Source: an uncultured Collinsella sp.
Lineage (GTDB): Bacteria > Actinomycetota > Coriobacteriia > Coriobacteriales > Coriobacteriaceae
Assembly: GCA_900542905.1 (NCBI GenBank)
Contig: UQPF01000023.1
Location: forward strand, 1-27,756
Length of the DNA stretch: 27,756 nt
Direction of reading: 5' to 3'
Under the pieces are notes generated by a model. The model searched no databases. It was not told the DNA's origin and saw nothing but the letters and a program-made list of their open reading frames with translations. A program made the translations under genes and the position numbers. Below, in pieces: positions 7,425-15,737 of this stretch (the first letter of the stretch is position 1; the number at the start of each line of letters is the position of its first letter).

Positions 7425-10400
7425 ATGTACGTTCCACACCCCCGTATCCGTAGGCTGTCGAAAATCCCGCTTGTTGGGACGGCGGCGCTTGCTGCGTTGA
7501 TCGCCATGAGCGTCGCCTGCTTCACGGCCACGCCCCAGGTTGCCCAGGCGGCAGACGCGCCCGCAATCACCGATATGACCGAGCAGGATTATCAAGCCCT
7601 GGGTCTGGGCGCGAGCGAGGACATTCCGGCCGATACCGTTGGCCCCTATTCCACTGATACCCCCACGACGTTTGCCACGCGCAGCGAGGTCTATATGGCA
7701 GCTAACGGTAGCCATGGCAATCGCTACACTCTGCGCGACAAGCTCGAGAACGTCGAGCGCGGTGACATTGGCGGCAGCAGCAAACTCACCGATGGCTATG
7801 GAAGTGTGTGGGGCGCCGCAAAGTTCTGGCAAAACGTCAACAACTTCGATACGAACAGCGATCTCTACAAGCATAGCGACTACGGTGGCGGCACCTGGTC
7901 GTACCTAAGCAACAATGAGTCCTCAACAGTACTCGCCAACGACAACAACGGTTTCTCGGGCATTCACGCCACGAGTGTCGAGTTCTGCAGCGACGCCAGC
8001 ACGGGCAAAAAGAGCCGCGTTGCCGAGCTCCGTGCCTACGGCGACAGTTCCTCCACGACGATTGACGGCAAGTCATACGCCGGAAAGGTTGAGCTGGTCC
8101 TCTACTCGTTTAGCAACGGGCGTACGCGCACTCTCGACACACACCTGCCGGTGACGGTCAACACTAATATGATGTACGAAGGCCGTTTTAAGTACCTGGA
8201 TGCCGGTTACCTGCAAGAGCACGACGCCGTCTTTGATGTCGAGGCGGGCGATGTCGATGGCGACGGCGTCGACGAGCTTTTTGTCTACGCGGGCTGCTAT
8301 GTCGACGAGAACGGCGTGCGCAAGGCTGTAGTCGACATGTATGACTTGGAGGGCGGCAACTGGAAGCAAAGCGTCGTCAAGATCGATGCCGGTAACGCTG
8401 CGGACTACACCACGCACAACAAGGGCGGGAACGACTCCTGGACGCAGCTTCAGTCAGCTCCTGTCGTTTCGCTAGCGGCCGGCGACCTCGATCGCGATTT
8501 TTGCGATGACCTCGCCATCGTGGTCTCGGCACCCTACGGCAAGAAGAATATTGATAAGTCGACGCATTGCGAGCTGTTTTCGTGGGATGCATCCAAGGGT
8601 GCGCTCGTCCATGTCGATGCTCTGGGCGACGCGGGCGCAATCTCCCTCTCCGCGAACGGCAAGACCATGGTCGCTGCGAATGCGACGTTCGGCACGTTTG
8701 CCGCCTACGATGAAGAAGGAAAGAAGACGGGTGAAACCGTCACGGGCCTTATTCTTGCGGGCTATGACTGGCAACGCAGCGCTTTTGATTACGGCGCTTC
8801 TGACGGCAGCAAGGGGTTGTACGGCGCGCTGTACCGCTACGCGTATTTTGATTCGGAGTCTGGCGAGTTCAAGCTTTCCGATTGCAAGGAATACAGAGAC
8901 GGGCTCCTCGCCTCCTATGGGTTGATGCATGTGCCCAACAGCGCATGGAAGGATAGCGCTCAGGATAAGCGCTATCCGTGCACCTTGGCGCCTATTGCCC
9001 TTGCCACTGCCAACCTTGACGGCCTGTCCGAGCAGCTGGCGGTCGACGAGGTGCTCGTGGGCGGCGATGTGTTCCGCGACTTTGCCTGCAACACGGCACA
9101 GAGCGGGGCTCAGGGCTTGGGGTCCATGGTCGGAACCATGAGCATGAGCGGTCAGCAATACAACAGCAGCAACAAGCATGACCACAAGGGTATAGAGCAG
9201 GTGTGGATCAGCGACGTCAAGGCGGGCAGCGTCTCGGGTTCGGACCGCTATAACGAGAGCTTTATTGCCGTGGTGGGCAAGCACCGCGACGAGGACCTGC
9301 GCAAGAACGATGACTACTATTGGATGACCGCCTCGCATTTTTCGCTCGACGAGAACGGAAAGGTGCGCCGCGGCGAGGAGCAGGTGATTAGCGAGAGCAA
9401 CCGTCGCGGCACTACCTACGGCACATTTATCTCGCTCGCGCTGCCCGATGTCGACAACGACAGCGTCAAGATCACGTACAAGGACCGCTACAAGGTCTAT
9501 ACCAACCCGCGCGTGCTTGCCGTGCTGCAGGATGCGCCCTATGTTGAGGATCTGGAGCAGGCATACGGCTATCTGGTGTTGGGCGGCACGTCATACGGAG
9601 AGGAAAAGGGCACGGGGACATCCCAGGGCTATACCATTGGCGCCGAGTTGGGCGTTGCCGTCGAGGTGCAGACCGGTCCGCCCCTGGTCGCGATGAATGC
9701 TTCAGTCGATTTTGCCGCCGAGGGATGCTATGACTACCGGAGCGAGCGCACGGTCAGCGCAAGCGTAAGCTATGAGTCGCATGCCGGCGAGGGTGACAAG
9801 GCCGTGCTCTACACGATTCCGATGGTCTATTACGAGTATGAGATCGAAAATGAGGAAACTGGTGGCAAGGGCGTGATGGCGACGCCCGTGTCGCTCGGCG
9901 CGCAGACCTCGGTCGTTAATGTCGAGGCCTATGACCGCATTGCCAAACAGCACAATATGACGCCGCTCAGCTACTTTTTGACCAACCGGTCGGGAGAACC
10001 CGGAACCTATCAAACGACGCTCAACGGCGAGACTCCCGTTGGGGATTCCTTTGGCCTGGGCAAGCCTGGCGTAACGCGCGCCTACACGCACGATGGGTTT
10101 AACGGCGCCGCCGCGCAGTCGGGGGCGAGCATTGAGCAGACCATCGAAGTCGAGGAGGGCAAGGAGCAGGAGCTCGAGCTCGGCTTGACGCTGAACGGCA
10201 GCGTTGTCATGGGCGCGAAGCTCGCAAAGCACGAGTTGTTTGGCGGCCTGTGCTTTGGTGCCAACGCCGGCTTTACTACGGGTAACTCCTCGAGTGAATC
10301 GACCGAATACGGCGGCACCGTCGACAACCTGCCCGAGGCCGCGCAGGGCAAGTACGGTTTTGTGTGGCGTCTGGGCGTCAACGCGGTGGATGTCGACAAG

Positions 10401-11513
10401 TTCGAGGCAGACTCGGGCGACAAGCTCGGCACCAAGGACACCGACCAGTTCTGGATCGTGGGCTATGACGTTAAGGACGTCGAGATGCCCGACGCGCCGG
10501 CCGTGACGGGCTTTACGGCAAACGCCGTCGATTCGACCAGCGTTACGTTTAGCTGGGACGATGTACTCGCAAACAAGAGTGGCTTTAGCTACGGCGTGGG
10601 CATGCTGCAGAGCAATGCGGCGGATGCGGTCGTCAATAGCTGGAAGATTGCCGACAACACGCAGGCCTCGCTCAAGTGGGATGGGCTGCAGCCCAATACG
10701 GAGTATCGATTCGCCATCGCCGCCGTTAAGAATGGATCCACGACCGAAACAGGTATTCGCTCGGCAATCATCACGGTCAAGACCATGCCCGATGGCATGA
10801 CGATGACCGTGAGCGGACCTGCGGCGGATGCTGCGGAGGGGTCGGATCTTGGATACGACTCTTCGGTTGAGCGCACGGCGGGAAGCCACCTGACGCTCTC
10901 GGCGATTGGCCATGTGAAGCAACTCGGTGCCGACGATAGCGAAACAGGGCTGGCACCGACCTATATGTGGTACCGCAAGGGCCGCGGCGAGACAGAGTTT
11001 AAGCTCGTGGGTGCCGATGGCAACCTCGCGGCTGGAACGGCCTCAAAGCTCGAGATTGACCTGACCGCAGACGATGACGGTGCGCAGTATTACTGCCACG
11101 TGGGATACAACGACGTGGGCCTCGACACCGGCACGACGCTCGTGAATATCGAGGCCGAGGAGACGGCGCTCACAACGGTGAACGCCACCCCGATCCGCAC
11201 GCGCCGCCTGTTCTCACAGGCAAGTGCGGGCGCCAAGAAGTTCCTGGACCATACGCTGGTAAACACCGCCGGCCCAACCGATTCCGAAGGCTCAAAGGAC
11301 CCCGAGACTCCTGAGACCCCGACGAACCCGGACAAGCCCAAGTCCGACAACGGAGCTAAGACCGACACCAAGGTCAAGACTACGACCACAGCGAAGAACC
11401 TCGCAAACACCGGCGACCAAACATTCGCCCTAGTCGCCACCGCAGCAGCAGCGGGAGCAACGCTCGTAGTGATAGCCCTCATCATGCTGATCAAGCGCCG
11501 CAAGACCCACTAG
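7425..11513 (+). CDS. Large LAXTG-anchored surface protein with FG-GAP-like, Fn3 and Ig-like regions
   Basis: A 1362-residue secreted, wall-anchored protein of unknown function. It has a signal peptide (basic MYVPHPRIRR start, hydrophobic core, likely cut near QAADA). Ca-binding FG-GAP-like loops follow (DVDGDGVDE at 276-284, GDLDRDFCDD near 354, a weaker one near 530), suggesting a beta-propeller. A Ser/Thr- and Gly-rich beta region spans roughly 720-1000, then a fibronectin type III domain (1023-1121), an Ig-like domain with DDDGAQYYC (near 1221), a Pro/Thr/Lys linker, LANTG (1326-1330), a hydrophobic helix and a KRRKTH tail. The start is ATG 7425, with GAGG 6 bases upstream; an ATG at 7389 has no ribosome site and would spoil the signal peptide. 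It is flanked on both sides by the phased arrays. Adhesion or surface binding is plausible but unproven. Confidence 0.88.
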   Translation: MYVPHPRIRRLSKIPLVGTAALAALIAMSVACFTATPQVAQAADAPAITDMTEQDYQALGLGASEDIPADTVGPYSTDTPTTFATRSEVYMAANGSHGNRYTLRDKLENVERGDIGGSSKLTDGYGSVWGAAKFWQNVNNFDTNSDLYKHSDYGGGTWSYLSNNESSTVLANDNNGFSGIHATSVEFCSDASTGKKSRVAELRAYGDSSSTTIDGKSYAGKVELVLYSFSNGRTRTLDTHLPVTVNTNMMYEGRFKYLDAGYLQEHDAVFDVEAGDVDGDGVDELFVYAGCYVDENGVRKAVVDMYDLEGGNWKQSVVKIDAGNAADYTTHNKGGNDSWTQLQSAPVVSLAAGDLDRDFCDDLAIVVSAPYGKKNIDKSTHCELFSWDASKGALVHVDALGDAGAISLSANGKTMVAANATFGTFAAYDEEGKKTGETVTGLILAGYDWQRSAFDYGASDGSKGLYGALYRYAYFDSESGEFKLSDCKEYRDGLLASYGLMHVPNSAWKDSAQDKRYPCTLAPIALATANLDGLSEQLAVDEVLVGGDVFRDFACNTAQSGAQGLGSMVGTMSMSGQQYNSSNKHDHKGIEQVWISDVKAGSVSGSDRYNESFIAVVGKHRDEDLRKNDDYYWMTASHFSLDENGKVRRGEEQVISESNRRGTTYGTFISLALPDVDNDSVKITYKDRYKVYTNPRVLAVLQDAPYVEDLEQAYGYLVLGGTSYGEEKGTGTSQGYTIGAELGVAVEVQTGPPLVAMNASVDFAAEGCYDYRSERTVSASVSYESHAGEGDKAVLYTIPMVYYEYEIENEETGGKGVMATPVSLGAQTSVVNVEAYDRIAKQHNMTPLSYFLTNRSGEPGTYQTTLNGETPVGDSFGLGKPGVTRAYTHDGFNGAAAQSGASIEQTIEVEEGKEQELELGLTLNGSVVMGAKLAKHELFGGLCFGANAGFTTGNSSSESTEYGGTVDNLPEAAQGKYGFVWRLGVNAVDVDKFEADSGDKLGTKDTDQFWIVGYDVKDVEMPDAPAVTGFTANAVDSTSVTFSWDDVLANKSGFSYGVGMLQSNAADAVVNSWKIADNTQASLKWDGLQPNTEYRFAIAAVKNGSTTETGIRSAIITVKTMPDGMTMTVSGPAADAAEGSDLGYDSSVERTAGSHLTLSAIGHVKQLGADDSETGLAPTYMWYRKGRGETEFKLVGADGNLAAGTASKLEIDLTADDDGAQYYCHVGYNDVGLDTGTTLVNIEAEETALTTVNATPIRTRRLFSQASAGAKKFLDHTLVNTAGPTDSEGSKDPETPETPTNPDKPKSDNGAKTDTKVKTTTTAKNLANTGDQTFALVATAAAAGATLVVIALIMLIKRRKTH

Positions 11514-11540
11514 TAGCCAGTCGAACATATCGACAACTCA

Positions 11541-11580
11541 AAAACCCGGGTAGCCAAAAAACAGGCCACCCGGGTTTTCT
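11541..11580 (+). terminator. Intrinsic terminator of the large surface protein
   Basis: AAAACCCGGGTAGCC (11541-11555) pairs with GGCCACCCGGGTTTT (11564-11578) with one mismatch around AAAAAACA, ending in TTTTCT. It lies 28 bp past the stop codon. Confidence 0.85.
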
Positions 11581-11602
11581 GTTGAGTGGAGACTCCGCAA
11601 GC

Positions 11603-11955
11603 GGAAACTGCATCCCACAATTAGCGCCCGGAACGGGACACATTTTCCGTCAAGCCCTCATCCGGAAAATCCATCCCAGTTTGAGCGCCCAGACCGGGAC
11701 GCACTTTCCCAAAGGGTCCTCAACGGGAAACTGCGTCCCATAATTAGGCCGAGAAATGGGATGAACTTTCCCAATGAGAGCCAACCGGAAACCACGTTCC
11801 AGAATCAGCCCCCAAAGTGGGACGCACTTTCCCAACGAGCCTCAACCGGAAAATACATCCCGGAATCCAGCTGAATAGTGGGACACACTTTCCCAATCGG
11901 GTCCCAAGCGGAAACCGCATCCCATTCCGGACATGAATTCCGGGACACACTTTCC
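11603..11955. repeat. Phased array of alternating inverted sites, array 2
   Basis: This is the same family as array 1. GGAAANTGCRTCCC-type sites start at 11603, 11664, 11726, 11787, 11848 and 11910. The inverted TGGGAYGCANTTTCC-type sites start at 11634, 11695, 11757, 11818, 11879 and 11941. The period is again 61-62 bp with a 31 bp half-step. Spacer words match array 1 (CCCAATGAGAGC, CCCAAAGG, GAATCAGCCC), so the two arrays are homologous over the full unit. The array starts 23 bp after the terminator of the surface protein gene. Confidence 0.92.
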
Positions 11956-12039
11956 GCGATACGCATGACAGGCCACGCTTCTACTATGAGGCGAGCGCAG
12001 TTTCTCATCAGCCCACTTAACCCGCAACGGGTGAGGGGC

Positions 12040-12167
12040 GGCGGCAGGCGGAGGTACGGGAAAGGTCTGTCGCGAGTTCCGCACGCAAAGGGGGCCACTA
12101 AATGTGGCCCCCGTCTTGCGCAGGACTGTTTGAGCAGCAGGCCTTTCCCGTACCTCCGCCTGCCGCC
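12040..12167 (+). repeat. Long hairpin element 2 (conserved core, private arms)
   Basis: GGCGGCAGGCGGAGGTACGG plus GAAAGG (12040-12065) is perfectly complementary to 12142-12167 (26 bp) and encloses a 76-base core. The core carries CGCGAGTTCCGCACGCAAAG, GGGGCCAC/GTGGCCCC around TAAAT, CGTCTTGCGCAGGACTGT and GAGCAG, as in element 1 but on the opposite strand of the window. The arms are unrelated to those of element 1. It begins 20 bp past the stop of the minus-strand gene at 12188, so it may also act as that gene's terminator. Confidence 0.87.
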
Positions 12168-12187
12168 GATTCGGGTCCCCGACCCCG

Positions 12188-14488
12188 CTATTTGATCTTG
12201 GTTGTACCCGGTGCCAGGTTGGGGTCGGTCTCGTTGGCCTCGGTCTGGAAGTGCTCGGTGTACACGTTCTTGCCGTCGCGGAACATCTCGTAGTACTGCA
12301 TCTTGGCGTAATCTTCGCGCGCCTTGGTGGCGGCTGCGGCGGCGGCATCGTCACCGGTGACGTTGGAGGAGAGCGCCCAGCGCAGGCTGGCGTCCTCGTA
12401 GCCCACCGAGTTAATAGCGGGCAGCGACTCGCGCAGCGTCATGTGCGCCTTCTGGTAGTCGGTCAGCGGTGCGCCGATCAGCTGCATAAGCTGCGTGGAC
12501 AGGTAGTTGGTGGACAGGTCGTCGACCTCGCTCGTCTGGTCGCAGCCGGCAACGTCGTAGTTGGCCCAGATGATGTAGTCGGTCTGCCACAGACGCTCCT
12601 GATGCGTGGCGTCGTCCTCACCGGTAAACCACTTGTCGTTGAACTTGGACGGGAAGAACGGCTGGTGATCGCCCCAGAACACCACGACCACCTTGCGGTC
12701 GAGCTTGCTCAAGGCGTTAAGGAAGTAGCGCAGCGCCTGGTCGGACTGCTCGATGCACGAGACGTACTCGTCGACATCGGAGAGCGTGCCGTCCTCGACG
12801 GTCTTGGCGTCCAGATCGGTCGTGTCGATATTCAGGTGCATCTGCTTGTCGACCGGCAGCAGGCCCGTGTCGTAGCCCGAGTGGTTCTGCATGGTCACGT
12901 CGAAGATAAACTGCGGATCGGCGTTCTGGTCGAGCAGCTCAAGAATCTTGTCGTAGGTAGCCTGGTCGGTCACCATACCGCGCAGGGTGTCGGCTCCCTG
13001 GAAGTCGTTGATGGACAGGAACCGGTCAAAGCCAAAGTCCTTGTACACGTTCTCGCGGTTCCAGTTGGTTGCGTGGTTGGGGTGCATGGCCGTGGTGGAA
13101 TATCCGAGCGACTTGAACTGCTCTGCCAGGTTCCCGGTCGTTTCCATGTTGTAGATGGTGTAGGGGTACACGCCCGAGCCCAAGTTGGCCATGGAGTTGC
13201 CGGTCATAAACTCAAACTCGGTATTGGCGGTGCCGCCGCCGTAGGCGCTCACGTAGAGCTTGCCGCGGCTGAGGCAGTTGGACAGGTTCTTAAAGTACTG
13301 CGGACCCTCGTAGCCGGCGCGCACGTTCTGGTAGATCGACAGATCCGAGAAGGTCTCGTTCATGATGGCGATGACCGTGGGCTTCTCGCTATCGAACTGC
13401 TCCTTTGCGGCGGTGCGCTCGTCACTCTTGGCAGCGTCGGACTTGTCGTAGGCCTTGGCGTACTTTTTGAGCGTGGCCTTGGCATCGTCGACAGAGTAGT
13501 CGGCGGGTTTGGGCGGCTTGATGGACTGTGCCGCACTAATAAAGGCGGGCAGATAGCCCTCACGCCAGTAGCTCTCGAGCGGGCGCCAGGTGTAGACGGT
13601 GATGCCGAGGGTGTTGTAGTAGTCGATGAGCGTGACGTGTGCGGTCACGCCGCCCAGGCACAGCACCGCCACGAGCAGGTTGGTGAGCAGCATGCGCTTG
13701 GCGTTGGCGGCGCCCTTCTGACGGTGCGGTGCCACCAGGCCGGCGTACTCGCACAGCAGCATGGCGATGGCGGTAAAGCCCATGGACAGCACGCAGAACA
13801 GTGAGATCGAGAAGGTGTAGCCGGTGCCGGCGACCGCGGCGGCGGTGGAGATGGCCGAAAGGTCGCCCGGCTGGATGGGCATGGATTTAAACGTGATGAC
13901 GAAGAACTCGGCAATGCCCAGGACAAAGAGGGCAAAGGCCAGGACCGCGGGAGCTGCGCCGTGGCGCTGGAACAGGAAGAACAGGCCGACCATGAGCGTG
14001 GTGATGATGGCCCACTCGAGCAGGATGCACAGGGGGTAGACCCAGGTAAAGTCGTGGTTGGACGATACCTCCATGCCTAGCAGCGCAAAGACGCCGGCGA
14101 GCAGCAGGCACAAGACGGCGGCGACGAGCGGTTTGCCCACAAAGGCGCCGCGCAGGCGGGCGAGCTTGCCGGTGGGGGCGGGGGCGTCGGGCCCGGCGAA
14201 CGCAAAGACGCGCGGGGCGATGCGGTCGCGGGCGATACTGGCCCAGGCGCAGCCGGTGAGGATGGCATTGGTCAGGATGAGCATCACAAAGGCGAGCGGC
14301 TCGTTTTGCGCGACGAGGCCAATAGCGCCCCAGACGGTCAAAAAGAGCTGGAACAGGCCGAAGGCGACGCTCCAGGCGAAGGCGCCCTTGGTGACGGTGT
14401 CCGACTGAGCGCGAATGGCCTTGGCCTCGCGCAAAACAAGGTAGACGGTCGCCGCAAGACCGACGAGCGAGATGGCGGCAGCGAACAT
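12188..14488 (-). CDS. LTA synthase family phosphoglycerol transferase / sulfatase-fold membrane enzyme
   Basis: A 766-residue polytopic membrane protein with an extracellular alkaline-phosphatase-fold domain, the architecture of lipoteichoic acid synthases (LtaS) and phosphoglycerol transferases. The N-terminal third holds about eight hydrophobic helices. The catalytic domain begins near residue 360: MNETFSDL (metal-binding Glu), YGGGTANTEFEFMTG with nucleophile Thr420, HPNHATNWNRENVYKDFGF, and WGDHQP near the end (metal ligands). It would transfer glycerol phosphate from phosphatidylglycerol to a surface glycolipid or polymer. The start is ATG 14488 with GAGGAG 7 bases upstream; a GTG at 14503 lies upstream of that ribosome site. 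The C-terminus has an Ala-rich acidic extension. Whether it makes true LTA or modifies another glycopolymer cannot be told here. Confidence 0.9.
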   Translation of the reverse strand: MFAAAISLVGLAATVYLVLREAKAIRAQSDTVTKGAFAWSVAFGLFQLFLTVWGAIGLVAQNEPLAFVMLILTNAILTGCAWASIARDRIAPRVFAFAGPDAPAPTGKLARLRGAFVGKPLVAAVLCLLLAGVFALLGMEVSSNHDFTWVYPLCILLEWAIITTLMVGLFFLFQRHGAAPAVLAFALFVLGIAEFFVITFKSMPIQPGDLSAISTAAAVAGTGYTFSISLFCVLSMGFTAIAMLLCEYAGLVAPHRQKGAANAKRMLLTNLLVAVLCLGGVTAHVTLIDYYNTLGITVYTWRPLESYWREGYLPAFISAAQSIKPPKPADYSVDDAKATLKKYAKAYDKSDAAKSDERTAAKEQFDSEKPTVIAIMNETFSDLSIYQNVRAGYEGPQYFKNLSNCLSRGKLYVSAYGGGTANTEFEFMTGNSMANLGSGVYPYTIYNMETTGNLAEQFKSLGYSTTAMHPNHATNWNRENVYKDFGFDRFLSINDFQGADTLRGMVTDQATYDKILELLDQNADPQFIFDVTMQNHSGYDTGLLPVDKQMHLNIDTTDLDAKTVEDGTLSDVDEYVSCIEQSDQALRYFLNALSKLDRKVVVVFWGDHQPFFPSKFNDKWFTGEDDATHQERLWQTDYIIWANYDVAGCDQTSEVDDLSTNYLSTQLMQLIGAPLTDYQKAHMTLRESLPAINSVGYEDASLRWALSSNVTGDDAAAAAATKAREDYAKMQYYEMFRDGKNVYTEHFQTEANETDPNLAPGTTKIK

Positions 14489-14702
14489 GCTGAGACTCCT
14501 CACAAACTTAAAACCTACGAAAGCGGGGGTTTACCCGATTGTTACCTAAATATGCACTGCATTTGCGGGCTGCGCACAACAACCAGCCATATTAACGCGC
14601 ATGTGCGGCGGTGTGGCGCAATGTAGTGGCGACCTGCGCGATAATGGACGGGAATTACACGGAAACGTAAAGGCTTCTTAAAGAATTGGCGAGGATAGAG
14701 CT
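14489..14702. other. Divergent intergenic region between LTA-synthase-like gene and nitroreductase
   Basis: About 214 bp of AT-richer DNA between divergent genes, which must hold both promoters. I cannot assign a convincing -35/-10 pair to either side. ATGCACTGCAT (about 14551-14561) is a small near-perfect palindrome that could be an operator. Confidence 0.4.
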
Positions 14703-15578
14703 ATGGGCGAGCAGGTTTGTATGACGGGCGCCGAGTACTGCGACGGAGCTGCGGGCGTGGATACGTTCGGCTATCCAGTCGAGACTACGGGCAACGCGGT
14801 GCTGGACACGTTGGAGCACCGTTCCTCCACGCGTGCCTTCGCGCGTGATGACGACGACCGCCCCGTGGCGGTGACCGACGAGCAGCGCGCAGCGATTTTG
14901 CATGCGGCGAGTCGCGCGCCGTCGGCGGGCGCCATGATGATGTATTCCATCGTGAGCATCCGCGAGCAAGCTACGCTCGACCGCCTGGCCGACCTGTGCG
15001 ACCATCAGCCCATGATTGCCAAGGCGCCCTGGGCACTCATATTTGTGGTCGATTATGCAAAGTGGATCGATCTGTTTGAGCACGTGGGCTGCTTTGAGCC
15101 CGAGTTTGTCGAGCGCACGGGCAAGGCGCCCCGCCGCGCGCCGGGTTTGGGCGACTTTGCCATCGCGGCCCAGGACGCCGTGATCGCCGCGCAAAACGCC
15201 GTGGTTGCCGCCGAGGCCCTGGGGCTGGGAAGCTGCTACATTGGCGACATCGTGGAGAACGCCGAGGAAGTTGCCGAGCTGCTCGATCTGCCGCCCTATA
15301 CCATGCCGCTGTCGATGCTCATCATCGGCACGCCCCGTAAGGAGCGTCCGGCCATTGCGCACCCCGTGGTGAACCTGGTGCACGAGGAGCGCTACTGCCG
15401 CGCGGATGCCGCGACCATGGACGCGCAGGTGGCCGAGATGGACGCAATGTTCCGTCCGCATGCCCGCGAGGTGGGGGAGCGCGTCGTGGACATCTATACC
15501 CGCAAGCACACGAGTCCCTTTATGGCCGAGATGAGCCGATCCATGGAATGGTGGTTCAAAAACTGGCTTGGAAAATGA
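14703..15578 (+). CDS. Nitroreductase family protein
   Basis: A 291-residue FMN-dependent oxidoreductase of the nitroreductase superfamily, expected to reduce nitro, quinone or related compounds with NAD(P)H as a cytosolic homodimer. Family features are the phosphate-binding HRSSTRAF segment near residue 40, the SRAPSAGAMMMYS segment, a central AAQDAVIAAQNAVVAAEALG helix followed by GLGSCYIGDI, and PLSMLIIGTPRKERPA. This pattern is typical of the NfsA/FRP-like branch. The start is ATG 14703 with GAGGA 8 bases upstream. The C-terminal 40 residues extend past the core fold and end with an aromatic-rich EWWFKNWLGK. The natural substrate is not predictable. Confidence 0.9.
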   Translation: MGEQVCMTGAEYCDGAAGVDTFGYPVETTGNAVLDTLEHRSSTRAFARDDDDRPVAVTDEQRAAILHAASRAPSAGAMMMYSIVSIREQATLDRLADLCDHQPMIAKAPWALIFVVDYAKWIDLFEHVGCFEPEFVERTGKAPRRAPGLGDFAIAAQDAVIAAQNAVVAAEALGLGSCYIGDIVENAEEVAELLDLPPYTMPLSMLIIGTPRKERPAIAHPVVNLVHEERYCRADAATMDAQVAEMDAMFRPHAREVGERVVDIYTRKHTSPFMAEMSRSMEWWFKNWLGK

Positions 15579-15579
15579 C

Positions 15580-15614
15580 GAATGTGACAAAGGGGCAGTC
15601 CCTTTGTTACATTT
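15580..15614. repeat. REP-like hairpin with ACAAAGGG/CCCTTTGT core
   Basis: The 15-base arm at 15580-15594 pairs with 15600-15614 with two G-U wobbles around GCAGT. It starts two bases after the nitroreductase stop and has no T-run. The ACAAAGG...GTCCCTTTGT core recurs at 18066-18103 with different outer arms. Confidence 0.65.
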
Positions 15615-15696
15615 CATATCGCCGCGGTGGCCTAAAGGCCGTATAAATGTTTATTTAACTGGGAAAACAGTGCCATTCAAACATGGGCCGATTACC

Positions 15697-15702
15697 TATA
15701 AT
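15697..15702 (+). promoter_or_regulatory. Consensus -10 element upstream of kup
   Basis: A perfect TATAAT lies 35 bp before the kup start. The best -35 candidate is weak (ATTCAA at 15675-15680, 16 bases upstream). The predicted leader is only about 29 nt, leaving no room for a c-di-AMP riboswitch. Confidence 0.5.
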
Positions 15703-15737
15703 TCCTTCGAACATTAAAGTTGGGAGGAAACCGGCTT

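Noticed and set aside
6854..11955. CRISPR arrays
   Set aside because: The repeats alternate in orientation, the spacers are short (15-17 bp) and conserved between units and arrays, and no cas genes are present.
6667..12167. Retron msr-msd or group II intron for the long hairpins
   Set aside because: Paired arms around a structured core are suggestive, but no reverse transcriptase is in the window and no branching-G or intron domain V motif is visible.
15580..15737. c-di-AMP (ydaO-type) riboswitch upstream of kup
   Set aside because: The predicted transcript start at about 15709 leaves a leader of roughly 29 nt, and I see no conserved ydaO core.
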